A DNA stretch of 64,000 nt from Hermetia illucens (Eukaryota > Arthropoda > Insecta > Diptera > Stratiomyidae): positions 71,477,463 to 71,541,462 of the forward strand of contig NC_051854.1 in NCBI RefSeq assembly GCF_905115235.1, written 5' to 3'. Shown here piece by piece: positions 1 through 10,974 of the stretch (positions within the stretch are counted from its first letter, which is position 1; every line of letters begins with the position of its first letter). The notes beneath the pieces were generated by a model that did no database searches, was not told the DNA's origin, and worked only from the letters and a program-made list of their open reading frames with translations. A program made the position numbers and the translations under genes.

Positions 1-292
1 GCTGAAGTCGGAGGAAAACTGAATGGCGGTAAATGAGGCAGTAGAGATGGTGCAGACAAAACTCCTGGAGTTGAATCGAGCTCGGAAGGCGGCGCGACGG
101 AGACGCGACATGGACGAGCTGGTATAGCGAACCAGAGCCTCCCCCGCGAAGTAATATTTCACGGTGGTCCTGCGAGAAGGGGTGGAAGAGTGGGGGTTTT
201 AGTGGGTGCGAATCCCACACACTGCTGCAACCTGGCGCAGCAGCGTCTTTCTAGGATTTCCACCTCCATCCATAAAAAAAAAAAATGATGTA
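1..292 (+). mobile_element. 3' end of an R1-clade LINE with poly(A) tail
   Basis: The last codons of an R1-type ORF2 are visible (basic C-terminus with RRRRDMDEL, stop at 125-127). They are followed by about 150 bp of 3' UTR and an A-run at about 281-292. The rest of the element lies left of the window. Directly after the A-run an unrelated R1-type coding stretch resumes, so this copy was probably inserted into another LINE. The clade call rests on the C-terminal protein pattern and UTR style. Confidence 0.6.
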
Positions 293-294
293 GC

Positions 295-760
295 ATTTGT
301 CATCTCTGAAATGATGCCGATTGACATCTTGGCGGATGAGATGGCGAATATATACAATGCGAAGCCAATCTCTTTTAATTAATCATAATCTCACCCAGTT
401 TCTCACGAGGCATGGAGGATATCGCCAATACTTGCACAGGTTTAAATTGGAGACTTCACCCGACTGTCCAAATTGCGATGGAATCCCAGAGGACCCAGAG
501 CATGTATTCTTCCACTGTCCGAGATTTGTGGAAAAAAGGAGGAATCTAGAGGAGACTCTAGGAGAGGTGCTGGTACCAGAAAATCTGATGCCGAAAATGG
601 TAGCACATCAAGAAAATTGGGATTCGGTCAACTCCATGATCGCATCTATCCAAACCAAACTGCGAAAGGCAGAGGAGAGGAGAAAAGCGCGGTCGCATGC
701 GCCGCGTATAGAAGAAATGTGACTAAGCTAGAATGAACTGACTCCGCCCCGTGATTTAAT
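295..760 (+). mobile_element. R1-clade LINE fragment (family R1b), ORF2 C-terminus
   Basis: The fragment encodes the end of an R1-type ORF2: MMPIDILADEM, then HGGYRQYLHRFK, then the Cys-Cys-His-Cys motif (CPNC, then H and C within EHVFFHC), then a basic tail. The reading frame holds from about 321 to 722. Related sequence recurs on the minus strand at about 26780-27770 and 55306-59190. A related tail is also present at 59370-59495. Only the 3' portion is present; the 5' part lies left of the window or was displaced by the LINE end at 1-292. It is not a host gene. Confidence 0.7.
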
Positions 761-761
761 A

Positions 762-827
762 CCTTATGGGGACAGACAGACAGACAGTAAACCGATTTTA
801 ATAAGGTTTTGTTTTACACAAAACCTT
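762..827 (-). repeat. End of the dispersed 0.8-kb repeat, with 10-bp hairpin
   Basis: On the minus strand this matches the start of the repeat seen at 5814-6613 (hairpin, then AAAATCGGTTTACTG, then a GTCT run). The hairpin arms at 803-812 and 818-827 are perfect 10-bp inverted repeats separated by 5 bases. Only the terminal 65 bp or so is present. Confidence 0.55.
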
Positions 828-988
828 AAAAAGTACATGAAACTAAGCTTTCTAATATGGTTTCCCCCCTTAAGCAATAAATAGCGTAACGATTTTCAGT
901 CGAAATTTGCTTTATTAACCGTAAATAAACGTAAATAAATAAACATTTTATGTATATACACTATTTTCGAAAATAAATTTTCTTTGAA

Positions 989-1240
989 GGCTGTCTTACG
1001 AAAACTCGCGGTTCAAATCTCACTGGTGGCAGTGGAATTTGCATCGTGATTTGACGTCGGATACCAGTCGACTAAGCTGTGAATGAGTACCTGAGTCAAA
1101 TCAGGGTAATAATCTCGGGCGAGCACAATGCTGACCACATTGCCTCCTAGTGTACCGTTACGGTCTTGAATGAAGTGCTCTAACACACTTCAAGGCCCTG
1201 ATCCAATATGGATTGTTGCGCCAACGATTATTATATTAAA
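989..1240 (+). mobile_element. tRNA-derived SINE, 5'-truncated copy
   Basis: This stretch matches the complete SINE at 19783-20057 from just before the B box (GGTTCAAATCT, about 1010) to the 3' end with its TTATTAT-type tail. The A-box half is missing. It lies about 345 bp upstream of the importin-9 start codon, so it could sit in the gene's promoter region. Confidence 0.8.
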
Positions 1241-1585
1241 TAACCTTTTCAAAATTCCTATAGTCGGTCATCCGGTCATCCGTTAAAAAGCTCTTTATCC
1301 ACCACTGAAAGCTCAAATATTTCAGCAATTCTACCCGATACCCAAACCCAATCACACTAAGTGCCCAATCCAACAAGATTCACCTTGGACAGCTGTTCAA
1401 CATGTTGTCAGCTGCATGCGTTTTCCGCGCAAACATCACTTTTGCAAGATTTTCACAATGCATTGGGTCCTAACCTGACAATTTCTTTGTGACAGCGCAG
1501 TAGCGGTTAGCAAGTCCGGTCTCGCGTTAATTTGTTTTAAAACTTTTCACGTCCAGTGTTTTAAACAAAGAAGTGTCGCGGAAAA
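1241..1585. other. 5' flank and leader of importin-9
   Basis: No gene or recognisable transposon is seen here. The stretch must contain the promoter and 5' UTR of importin-9, but no TATA box or clear arthropod initiator could be placed with confidence. Confidence 0.4.
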
Positions 1586-2945
1586 ATGTCGTTAACATTT
1601 CAGAATGCCGACTCCATCAAGCAAGCGTTACTCGAGGAGCTGCAAAACATCCTCAGCTCCGACACGGCTACCCGGACATCCGCGGAAGGCCGGATGAAGC
1701 AACTGGAGTTCACAGAAGGTATTCCAACCACATGTCGACTGATTCTTGCGGAGGATTCACCTCTGTTATCTCGTCCTTAGGGTATGGAGTCTACTTGGCC
1801 GAGATAATAATGAATCAGTCGTTCGAGCTGTGCTTGCGACAACTCGCCTGCATCATGCTCACCCGCTACGTGGAGAATCGTTGGGGCCAAACCGAGGACG
1901 CACAGAACGTCACCGCCACTGACCAGGCCAAGAAAACCATCCGCAACATCCTCCCCAATGGACTGTACGACCCGAACAGCAAAATCCGCTCCTCCGTTGC
2001 TTACACGATTTCAACAATTGCCTCTTGGGACTGGCCAGACGTCTGGACGGAGCTGTTCGATGTGATCATAAAATGCTTAGGCGGCAACGAGGATTCCATT
2101 CATGGAGCTATGCAAGTCTTGGCCGAGTTCACATACGAAGGCAAGCAAATGAAGGTCATTCGCCCCATCATCCTCTCGGAAGTCTACAGGATATTTGAAG
2201 CAGAGCAAACTTACAGCGTCAAGACACGGACGTGTGCTATCAAAATCCTCAAACCGCTGTTCTCGTCCATTATCTACAGCATCAGCAACAAGGAGGAGCA
2301 GACCGCCATCATTGACTCAGTCCTGCCCAAATTCATGGAGAAATTAATCTACAATTTATCAGTGAGTCGTGATACCGTTCTGAAGACTGAAATCGTGAAA
2401 GGTTTTTCTCTTTGCTAAGCATAAATCAAGCATTAGTTACTCACAGCAATCATCTTGCAGTCCTCACTTTCCTGGTGACCGAAATGCGGAAATACATCCA
2501 ACCGTACATGAATCAAATCCTCACTCCCATCTGGCAGCTACTGACACAAACAGCAGATATATATGTTAAGGAAATAGTCAATAACGTGGAACCTTTCTCG
2601 TCGCACGATAGTCATCCGGGGGATGAAGATGCGGGTAACATATCCCCTTCTGTTGACAGGCTAGAGCCCTTAAATTCCCCTTTTCTTGCAGACGATGAAC
2701 TTTCAAACTTCACAACGATGATCATCCAAGTATTCGAATTCATCCAGTGTATTATTGTGTCTGGGAAGTTCCGGTCGATTATCAAAAATGTCCTGACGGA
2801 TCTGATCTACATCATAATCGTCTACATTCAAGTCACGGAGGAGCAAACTGAAATGTGGAACTCGGATCCTGAGAAATTTGTCGAAGATGAAGACGATGCT
2901 GGGGTGGATTTAACGGTTCGACTATCTGGACAGGATGTGTTGACG
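1586..2945 (+). CDS. Ipo9: Importin-9, coding exons 1-4
   Basis: This is the N-terminal part of importin-9, a karyopherin-beta nuclear import receptor. Family members carry histone H2A-H2B and other basic cargoes into the nucleus and release them on RanGTP. Exons: 1586-1718, 1781-2401, 2461-2634 and 2692-2945, separated by GT-AG introns of 62, 59 and 57 bp. The ATG at 1586 is chosen because it opens the conserved N-terminus (LEELQNILSSD) and splices in frame to the importin N-terminal domain (LCLRQLACIMLTRYVENRW). Recognisable family blocks follow: QILTPIWQLLTQTADIYVK and the block ending VRLSGQDVLT. The splice phases all match, and the exon-4 end joins exon 5 at 10975 in phase 0. The reading frame is open throughout, so the gene looks functional. 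The gene symbol follows human usage; the fly counterpart is Ranbp9. Confidence 0.93.
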
Positions 2946-3074
2946 GTAAGTTGGACTAAGTAGAAACTGAAGGTTTGGCGCTTTAGATGTAAAGAATCAC
3001 ATTCTTATTTGAAGCGCTATTTTGTTACAACCAGATGCAGTTCCTTCTAAGAAAAAAAAGCGTTAATTTGATTG

Positions 3075-5491
3075 AATCTAAAACTATCGTGGCGTAGCTG
3101 TCCGGCTAAGACAGTCAAGTCATCAAGGGATGTACCCTGGTGGAACAAGAACCTAGCCAGAATGAGAACAGAAGCACGAAAACTCTTTAACCGGGGATTG
3201 GCAGAGGTATAATAATGCACTGACTGCGTATAGCAACACGATCAGGGAAGTGAAATGGAGCAGCTTCAGGGAATTCTGTGAAGGAATCGAACAGATCACA
3301 GAAGCAACAAGGCTGTAGCCAAAGACGGGAGAATATCCTCTGTCTGCTTGAAAAAGGAAAATGGGACATTTACCGAGAATGAGGAGGACAGGGTACACCT
3401 GCTTCTCAGAACTCATTTCCCGGGGTCCTGCCCCACGGTGGCAGGCGACAAGTCTGCCTGACACCCCCAACAACGAATAAAAGGGGAAGGAAGGAGAGCT
3501 GGAAACTAGCAAAAGAGGTATGCTCAGAAGCTAGGCTAAGATGGGCAGTGGGAACTTTTAAACGGAGTAGATTGCATTTACCCAGAGATGCCTAGGAATT
3601 ATCTTAGAGTCTCTTCTGAGGGTGGTAAGGGGGAGCATAGCACTGGGATACATACCAAGGGCATGGAGGCGGACAAAAGTGGTCTTTATTCCAAAAGCGG
3701 GTAAAAAGGATTCCCTTCACCCTAAATCTTTCAGACCAATTTACCTAACATCGTTCGTACTCAAAACGGTGGAGAAGGTCATAGACAACTATATTAGAAC
3801 TAACGTTCTAAAGCGTAATCCCCTACATCACTGTCAGCCCGCTTACCGGGCAGGACGGTCAACTGAAACTGCTCTGTATCAGCTGACAGAGGTACTACGG
3901 GATGCCATAGAAACAAAAGAAATTGCACTGTGCGCGTTTTTGAATATCGAAGAAGCATTCGACAACACATCGCACACAGAGATACAAGATGCCCTGAGAC
4001 GCAAAGGATTGGGAAACACCCTGGCAGTCTGGATGGGCAAAATGCTAGAAAGCAGGCAAATAGAGGTACCGCCAGGTACAAATTCTATTATCATGAAAAC
4101 CACTCAAGGCTGTCCACAGGATGGGGTACTATTGCCGCTGATGTGGAGTATGGTAGTGGATGAGCTCCTGGACGTGGTAACAAATACTGGAATACAAGTC
4201 CAGGGTTACGCGGACGACACTGTTTTAATCTGTCGGGGCAAATATGAAGATACCCTATGTGATAGAATCCAAACTGGACTAAGGGTTACTAGTGCCTGGT
4301 GCAGGAAGGTGGGACAGCGGATCAACCCAGCCAAAACCACCATAGTACCATTCACCAGATCAATATTCAGGATGGCCGGTAGTATGAGTGAGGCGGGGAG
4401 CTGCCTAAATCGAAAGAAGATTGATATTGTTTCTAGGCAGTATCCCGAATTACTGATACCAAGGGATAACATGACAACGAGGTTTCACTTCGATAAGAAG
4501 TTTGAAACACGTTGGAGTAACAAGGCAAACTGGGAGAGCGTGGCTGCCACATACGGCTTAAACCAGCAACTGATTACTCGGTACACTGACGGATCCCTCA
4601 CAGCATACGGAGCGGGTGCCGGTGTCATTGGTCCAAGGAAAATGTACTATGAGCCAATAGGCAGGTACACTAGCATATTCCAGGCGGAAATATACGCCAT
4701 AGACAAATGTGCCTCCTTTAATCTGCAAAGGAACTACAGGGGGCAGAACATAGCTATTCTCACCGATAGCCAAGCAGCGCTCAAGGCACTTAGGTCCAAC
4801 CAGGTGAACTCTAAACTGGTATGGGAATGCCTTGAGAGACTGAATACACTCGGTTCGTCCAACAAGGTCTGGATACTTTGGGTTCCAGGCCATGCTGGGT
4901 TGGAAGGCAACGAGGCAGCGGACGAACTAGCCAAAAAGGAAACAGGGACGCCTTTACACGAGCCAGAACCGTTCTGTGGAATCGGAAACGGTTTCATGGC
5001 TATGAATCTAAGAAATGAAGAGGAACGGTTGAGGGAACTATACTGGGCGGGCCTACCAGGGATGGAGCAGTGCAGGGTGCTTATTGGGGGATACGAACCC
5101 ATGCGCACAAAGGATTGCTTAAACCTCACCAAAAAGAACCTCTGAATCATAGTGGGAATTCTCTGGTCATTGTCGGCTGAACTATCACCTAGGGATAGCT
5201 AGGGATATCTACGGACACTGCCTGCACGTTTTGTGAGGAGGAGGACGAAACCTCAATAAACGTCCTGGAAGAGTGTCCGGCACTTGTGAAAAGTAGGTCG
5301 AGACATCTGGGAGAAAACTTAATTCCAGATGCAAAGCTGAAAGATCTGGAAGTAGGGAACATACTAAAGTTCCTAACGGTTACAGGCCTGTTTGAGATAC
5401 TATGATCAATAGGTACACTATAACCAGTAAAAGGGGCACAATAGTTCTTCAAGGACGCGGTGCGACTTTCCCTTAACAGAATAATAATAAT
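3075..5491 (+). mobile_element. LOA-clade LINE (family LOA-1), ORF2 remnant and 3' end
   Basis: This is a LINE ORF2 with, in order: the linker upstream of RT (about 3130-3310, degraded), reverse transcriptase (FRPIYLTSFVLKTVEKV, GCPQDGVLLPLMW, GYADDTVLI at about 4204-4230), and RNase H (YTDGS at about 4580, LTDSQAALKAL at about 4760, WVPGHAGLEGNEAADELA at about 4880). The frame 3622-5145 is open for 507 codons. A C-terminal stretch and a 3' UTR ending in (AAT)n at about 5480-5491 follow. An internal deletion appears to join the RT thumb directly to RNase H near 4400. The RT-RNase H order and block sequences fit the LOA clade. The copy is dead: the 5' half is missing and early parts are out of frame. 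Nearly identical RNase H sequence occurs at 19435-19742 and 31710-32458. Confidence 0.85.
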
Positions 5492-5813
5492 CGCGGGGTA
5501 CCAATTTCTAACTTGTGCCAGTGTCGGGAGCACATTAAAGTAACAACTAGATTTCTAGTTGACGGGAATCGACTACTGCATTTTCCGCATGAGAACGCGT
5601 TGGAAATTGGGCGCCAATAGTCCAATTTGAAACTTATGGATGAAATGAAATTCTCAACCAAAATAATTGGGGAATCTCCTTCCGTTCATTTATATCATGT
5701 CACGAGTTTTTCATCGATGTGAGTGCTTGATTGTGATTGCTCGTGCACGAAATATTCTTAGATAAATCGTCGAATGTAGTACATTAGGATTAGTGTTGTG
5801 TGTGTCACTTTTT

Positions 5814-6613
5814 AAAGTTTTGTGTAAACACAAAGCCATATCAAAATCGGATTTACTGTATGTCTGTCTGTTCGTCACACGCATTTTCTCGAAGACGGAT
5901 GTAGCAATAGACACCAAATTTGGTAAAAAAGTGAGAACTGTGAACGCTCACGCATATAGTTAGTTGCATCCTTTTACGTCGAATTTAACGGGGGTCCCCA
6001 CACATGCGAAATGGCGATTATATTTTTTTCATCAAATATAGTCATGTGGGGTATCAAATTAAAGTTCTCGGTTAGTACTTTCCGGTCTTATTTTTGGCAT
6101 TTGTTGGAAAGGTAGGGAGTGCGAGGGGTTGAAAGTGATCATTTCTTTAACGGACCCATTCTCAGAAACTGTTCAACCGAAAAATCTAGAAAAAAATCAA
6201 GAGGTTGCCACTATATGGTGCCTAGGCTCCGAAATACTTCATACCGACAGCTGTTCATATAAAGTTAATAATAGTACGTTACCATAATTTTTAATAATTG
6301 ACAGGAAAACCCCCCTGAAGTTCATCCTAGAATCACGAAATTGCAGCATTGTAAACTACTGCAGCGTGATCCTGCCACATTTGGTAAAAATTGCACTATT
6401 ACTAACAAAGTTATACTAAGTCAAAGCCGTCGCTTTGGTGCAAATTCAAGACTTTGAAAGTCAATATCACTTGAAAGTGGATATTTTCACATAATATATG
6501 CACATATTAGGTGCTAGATGCTAATGGGACAAACACACACTCAAATCTCTTTATAAAAGGAATACACAAAACCTTTCATATCTGAAGCGTCTAGCTCCCG
6601 GTTTCCCGACTTG
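5814..6613 (+). repeat. Dispersed 0.8-kb repeat, copy 1 (complete-looking)
   Basis: This is non-coding sequence that recurs at 29661-30384, in more diverged form at 43186-43674, and as end fragments at 762-827 (-) and 59226-59281. It starts with a small hairpin around TTTTGTGTAAACACAAA, continues with a TGTCTGTCTG tract and the block CCAAATTTGGTAAAAAAGTG, and ends with CATATCTGAAGCGTC and TTTCCCGACTTG. No transposase or RT frame is seen. The repeat is probably a non-autonomous transposon; the class is not identified. Confidence 0.7.
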
Positions 6614-7640
6614 TATTTCGTTAGGTTCGACTCAGGAAGCGCATGCTTTTTTGACCGATCATGGTAAAAAAAGGAACGACGCAGACAGGTATTAACAAAA
6701 TCTTGGAGCTTTTGAGTAACAGTGGAGTTCACTTTCCATGTGCTACTACCATATAGCAACACAGAAAGAATACACACAACATTTTCAACTTGATCTTAGT
6801 GTTGAGATAGCTGCATTTTCAGATTTTAGACAGAGCAGCTAAACCGGATCTAGTGCTGTTAATGCATCGACGACAATTAATGCAGATAGAGTAAACTCGA
6901 TGACCCGTGAGACTGAGAATCTTGCTTTTGTTGTTGTTTATCTTCAGGCCAACTTTACTTGCCCCTCTTCCCAAATCCAGAACTATTTAGCCAAGGTCCA
7001 TGATTGCGAATTCACTTGCCAATATTGGTCTGAACATCAATATCGATGGTAAGCGACCAAACAACTTTGGCTTGATATGCTGGAAGATGGCCTCACGACT
7101 ACATCTAGATCAGGCCTTTGATAAAATAAAGTGATACGCAGGATGGGGATTTAAAAGCCTCGCGATTGCATCCAGATCAAGCATTTGATAGAGCCAAAAG
7201 GCGAACCGATAACAAGAAGAATTAATATCGGTGACAGGATGCAACCCTGGCCGACTCTGCTTTCGACCTCAAAATCCTCCCGAGATTTTACCTGGGTGCA
7301 GCACATGACATTTTGCGTCATTATATGTCGCTCTAATAATGGCTATTAGTTTCTCCAGGATGCCCTCCTGCATAGAGCACTCCAGATATACTCCCAGTTC
7401 ACGCTATCGAAAGCTTTCTCGAAATAGATAAAAAGTAAGTGCAGCTGAGATCCAAACTCGGCGCACTCTTCCAAAATGATCCGTTGGGTGTTGATGTGGT
7501 CAGTGCAGCCTGCTCTTTGTCGGTCAAGCTTTCAACATTTTCTTTGATGTGTCCTAGGATTATTTTAGCCATTATCTTATCAGATACCCCTCGAATTGTC
7601 AAACTCAAAACGAGTAAACCTGGGTCGTAAAAAACTCAAC
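6614..7640 (-). mobile_element. LINE remnant (family E), RT and thumb region
   Basis: The minus strand encodes degraded LINE reverse transcriptase: a block with SDKIMAKIILGHIKENVESL near 7560, remains of the palm toward 7100-7400, and near 6600-6790 the thumb block SVLLYGSSTWKV...KLQDFVNTCLRR. Frames are broken in several places. The endonuclease half of what looks like the same family lies at 9490-10085, also on the minus strand, so the intervening gypsy fossil probably landed inside this LINE. The clade is not assigned; an RTE-like affinity is possible. Confidence 0.6.
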
Positions 7641-9485
7641 GGTTGCTAGGTTTGATTCACCCGTTGGTGGGGATCATCGCCTACCACGTCTCAGGCATCG
7701 ACGAACACAGCTAGGGCCGAGGAAATGGAATAACAAGCTGTTGTTTTACCGTTTCAAACGGGTGGACAGCCTCTGTAAATCACGCAACTTCGAGGGAGTT
7801 TTTGGTTTTGAGTCCAAACAAGTAAGCGTAAAGGATCGCTTGATGATGAGCGGCCTTGGGCAAGAAACGACGATAGAAGTTTGACATGGCCAAGAACCTT
7901 CGCAGATTCCTCACCGTGGTTGGCAGTGGAAAGTTCTTTATCGCTTTACCCTTGTCTGGATTAGGTTGGATTCCGTCAGGAGTTATCATGTGGCCAAGAA
8001 ATTTAACCTGCTTCTATAGGAATCTAAATTTTTCAACGTTTAGAACAAGTTCCGGCTCCAGGAGACGTTGAAAAATGCACTCAAAATGGTCGAAGTGTTC
8101 AGGCTCGAAAGAAGAAGCGACCAAAACATCATCCATATATACGAAGTAAAATTTTAGGTTTCGTAGGACAGAGTAGATGAACCTCTGGAAAGTCTGCGCA
8201 GCATTGCACAAGCCGAAAGTCATCTTGGTGAACTCGGAAGAGTTCGAAAGGTGTGCAGATAGCTATTTTCGGAATGTCTTCGGGAGCGACATGAATTTGA
8301 TGATACGCCTTGGCTAAATCAAAGGTCGCAAAAATACGGCAGTTTGAGGGTGCGCGAAATCATGGGTGAGGAATGGGGAATCGTCTGAGCATTCAGAAGC
8401 CTGTAATCTTCGCATTGCCTCCATTCGCCGTTTGGCTTAGGCACCAAATGAAGAGGATATGACCAACAGCTTTTGAAGGTCTGCAAATACCCTATTTCGT
8501 TAAATCATCGAACTCTTTCTTTGTAAAAGCTTCTGGGGTGAAAGAGGACGTACCTTTGAGAACATTGGGGAGCCGGTGGTGTTGATGTAGTATTTGCACA
8601 TCATGCTTAACCGGCTAGGAGAAACTACTGTCAGTAGTGATTTTGAAGTATAATTTTTCCCGGACGTCTGTAAGTAAGCTAGTGGGTCAATTATTGCCTT
8701 GTTTTGCAGGTCCACCAAAAGCTCATACTGACACAGGAATTATGCACCTAAAATGGGGTTGCTACTGTCCACCAGAACGAATCGCCACGAAAACGTTCAG
8801 TGCACTCGGAGACTCCAGTCCAAAACTGCCTATAACCAAAGGTGCGGATGGAAGAGGCGTTCGCAGTAGCAAGTTGTAAGTCCTGCGGTATTAATAAGTT
8901 CGGACAGGGTACCGGGAGAACCGATACATCAGCGCCCGTATCGACCAGGAAGCAACACCTGCTCACGAAGTCGAACATTGTAAGGCAACGTGGCACTGCA
9001 CTTTGAGTAACCGTCGCCGAGGCACTCAGCGAGCTTAGTTTTTCGTTGCCTTGAAATTGCATCCCGTGGTACATTCAGTCGCTTGAGCTCCATATTTACG
9101 GTAATATCAGCAAATCGTTGAGTGAAATGGCGTGCGACTATCCAGGGAGCAGATCTCGACCGTGATTTCGATCGACATCTACCGCCAAACGCAAAGTATC
9201 TACCGTCGCTGTGAGCTTGGTGATCGCGTTCGCAATTGTTATCACCCTTGCTTTGAGCGCGTCGACCTCCCGCATCTCGGGAAACCTCCGCGACCACGAG
9301 GCATGCGTACACTTCGTGCACCTTGCCAGCCGTGGCGGACAACACTTTCAGCGACCCCGAGTCCGCGCAAGCCGGATGGTTTTCCGGGAACCGTTGCAGC
9401 CAGACTTTAACAAAAGCCGACCTTATCCCCACCCAGCCGCCTCATTTCTCGAAGCAACTGGCTAGAGGTACGGTCGCCTAGCGTC
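7641..9485 (-). mobile_element. Ty3/gypsy LTR-retrotransposon fossil (gag end, protease, RT)
   Basis: The minus strand carries recognisable pieces in gypsy order: a gag-like end, an aspartic protease motif (LVDTGADVSVLP, about 8930-8970), and a reverse transcriptase with YMDDVLVA near 8130 followed by the NLRRFLAMSNFYRRF block near 7890. No LTRs were recognised. The element is broken, with multiple disruptions, and looks old. It appears to be inserted in LINE family E. It is not expected to be functional. Confidence 0.75.
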
Positions 9486-9489
9486 AACC

Positions 9490-10085
9490 CATTCAGAAAG
9501 TGATTGAGCTCCACTTTCTCCTTTTCTGAAAGTCGCCGTCCTTTACACGGACGTAGGAGCAGTCATCCAGCACTTCCGAAACTAGTCAGTTGGAATAGAA
9601 CTGGCCGTGTTTCTCCATTACATGTCCGAGTAAAATGTTGTCAGAGCCCACCTTGGCTTTCAGATCACCAATCACAATCTCACCTTTAAGAAGCCTTCTC
9701 TGAATTGAATGCTCGTAGAGACTATCCTTCTCGACTACATCGGAAATCTCCGTTGGTGCGCATCAGCCGTCAGAAGCAACCCGACACCGGGTTCGCGTCT
9801 GCTATTACTAGGCTTTCCATAGTACAAAAACACATTGCCGCAAGAGAGCTAGGAGAACTCTCCAGAGTCGTCAAAATCTTAGTTCGCTTAGGCCCAGAAT
9901 GTCCAGTCTGTATCTTTGGAATTCCCGATCAAGTTGGAGAAAACGAGTATTCTGAGGAGCCCTGCTACCGTCGTCGGGGAGCGTGCGCATATTCCAGAGA
10001 CCAATCACAGTCGGTTTTCTTTAGCCTAAGGTCGTAGTCGTGAGATGAGTCTCTATCCGAGGTGTTGTTGAAGTTTCGCTAGCAA
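9490..10085 (-). mobile_element. LINE remnant (family E), endonuclease region
   Basis: Read on the minus strand, this is an AP-endonuclease-like LINE domain: a start resembling the family pattern RYRLDILGL followed by PVSGC-type text, then IGDLKAKVGSDNILLGHVMEKHG near 9640. It is degraded by frameshifts and stops. A related fragment lies at 63270-63500 (-). Confidence 0.55.
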
Positions 10086-10239
10086 TAAAGTTTCAATATT
10101 TGCAAGTTGCTAGGTCACAAATTTCTGTCCCTTTTAGTCACTTCTTAGGAGAACCAGGGAAGACTTTGAGTGAATTTTTTCTTCTTTCTCGCAGGGCAAA
10201 ATTCAAATGGTGTAAGAGTTAAAGTTCCGATTTTCAAGG
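10086..10239. other. Unassigned intronic stretch
   Basis: Nothing recognisable is seen here; the stretch separates the LINE endonuclease remnant from the mariner-like fragment. Confidence 0.3.
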
Positions 10240-10800
10240 TTTATCAATATCTCAGTCTTGGATAAAGATCATTTTCACCTTAATAAGCACCCAACAAACC
10301 TAAGGGAGTGCAATTTGAAACACAAGCATCAGAAAACCCCTTCATTATCGTATATCATTTACTTTTGTGAAAATGAAAGAAGACTCTCACTTACAGTGAA
10401 TTCAGAGTTTTATGTGAGGATGTTAAATGCGTTTTTGTTGCCTGAACTGCACAATTCTCCTGGCTATAACTAAAAAGATGGTTCCAACAAGATGAAGCAA
10501 AATCACGCACGTTCAATGCATCTCTTCCACGATTTCGTGTTTCCAAGCAAATTAATCTCCAGAGGTGATATAAAATTGCCTCACGCAATTCTCATTTCAC
10601 TCCTATCGACTATTTTCTGTGAAGTTTACTGAAATCTCAAGTCTACGTTACGTCGTACTTCCCTGGCAAAGTTAAAACAAAATATTCGCCACGAAATGAG
10701 AGCTTTCATGAATTTTCTTTTAGACACCTCGTATACTGGACATGGGGTTAAAACAATTAGAATTACAGCGAAAATACTAAAATTAAATGAAAACTGTTAA
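10240..10800 (+). mobile_element. Mariner-like (IS630-Tc1 superfamily) transposase fragment
   Basis: The + strand reads, with several breaks, as a mariner-like transposase of the type with DEAHFHLNG, TVNSERYRAMLNNFLFPEL and ISRFGDVNWPPRS blocks. Here these appear as DKDHFHLNKH (about 10260), LTVNSEFYVRMLNAFLLPEL (about 10390-10450) and LISRGDIKLPHA (about 10553). Catalytic regions are degraded. Terminal repeats were not found. It lies just upstream of importin-9 exon 5, within the intron. Confidence 0.6.
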
Positions 10801-10974
10801 ACGCTAGTATCTTCGTAAATAAACAAAAAAAGAGCGAAAAGAGAGAAATTTAAATGTGTGAGGCATAAACATCACCTCCATACTGTATACTATTAAATTG
10901 GATGATTGGATATTATTAACTTTCAATTAATCTTTTGGGACAAATCAAAACGTCATTTACCTCTGTATTTTCAG

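Larger units (their letters stand above)
2946..10974 (+). other. Giant intron 4 of importin-9 (8029 bp)
   Basis: Donor GTAAGT at 2946 and acceptor TTTTCAG ending at 10974 join exons 4 and 5 in phase 0. The spliced protein (QDVLT then SINEEFGTKS) aligns without a gap to the importin-9 family. The intron is packed with transposon remains: a LOA LINE, the 0.8-kb repeat, a LINE split by a gypsy fossil, and a mariner-like fragment. All other introns of this gene are 54-68 bp. About 5492-5813 holds nothing recognisable. Confidence 0.9.

Noticed and set aside
1573-1780. Start of importin-9 in the frame beginning at 1573
   Set aside because: That frame gives no family match before 1781; the frame from 1586 encodes the conserved N-terminus and splices correctly.
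2402-2460. Alternative exon-2 end at the GTGAGT near 2362
   Set aside because: The family-conserved residues VLKTEIVK are encoded after that GT, so the true donor is at 2402.
9132-9465. Plus-strand frames of 84-92 codons
   Set aside because: They are shadows of the gypsy fossil on the minus strand, with no own family match.
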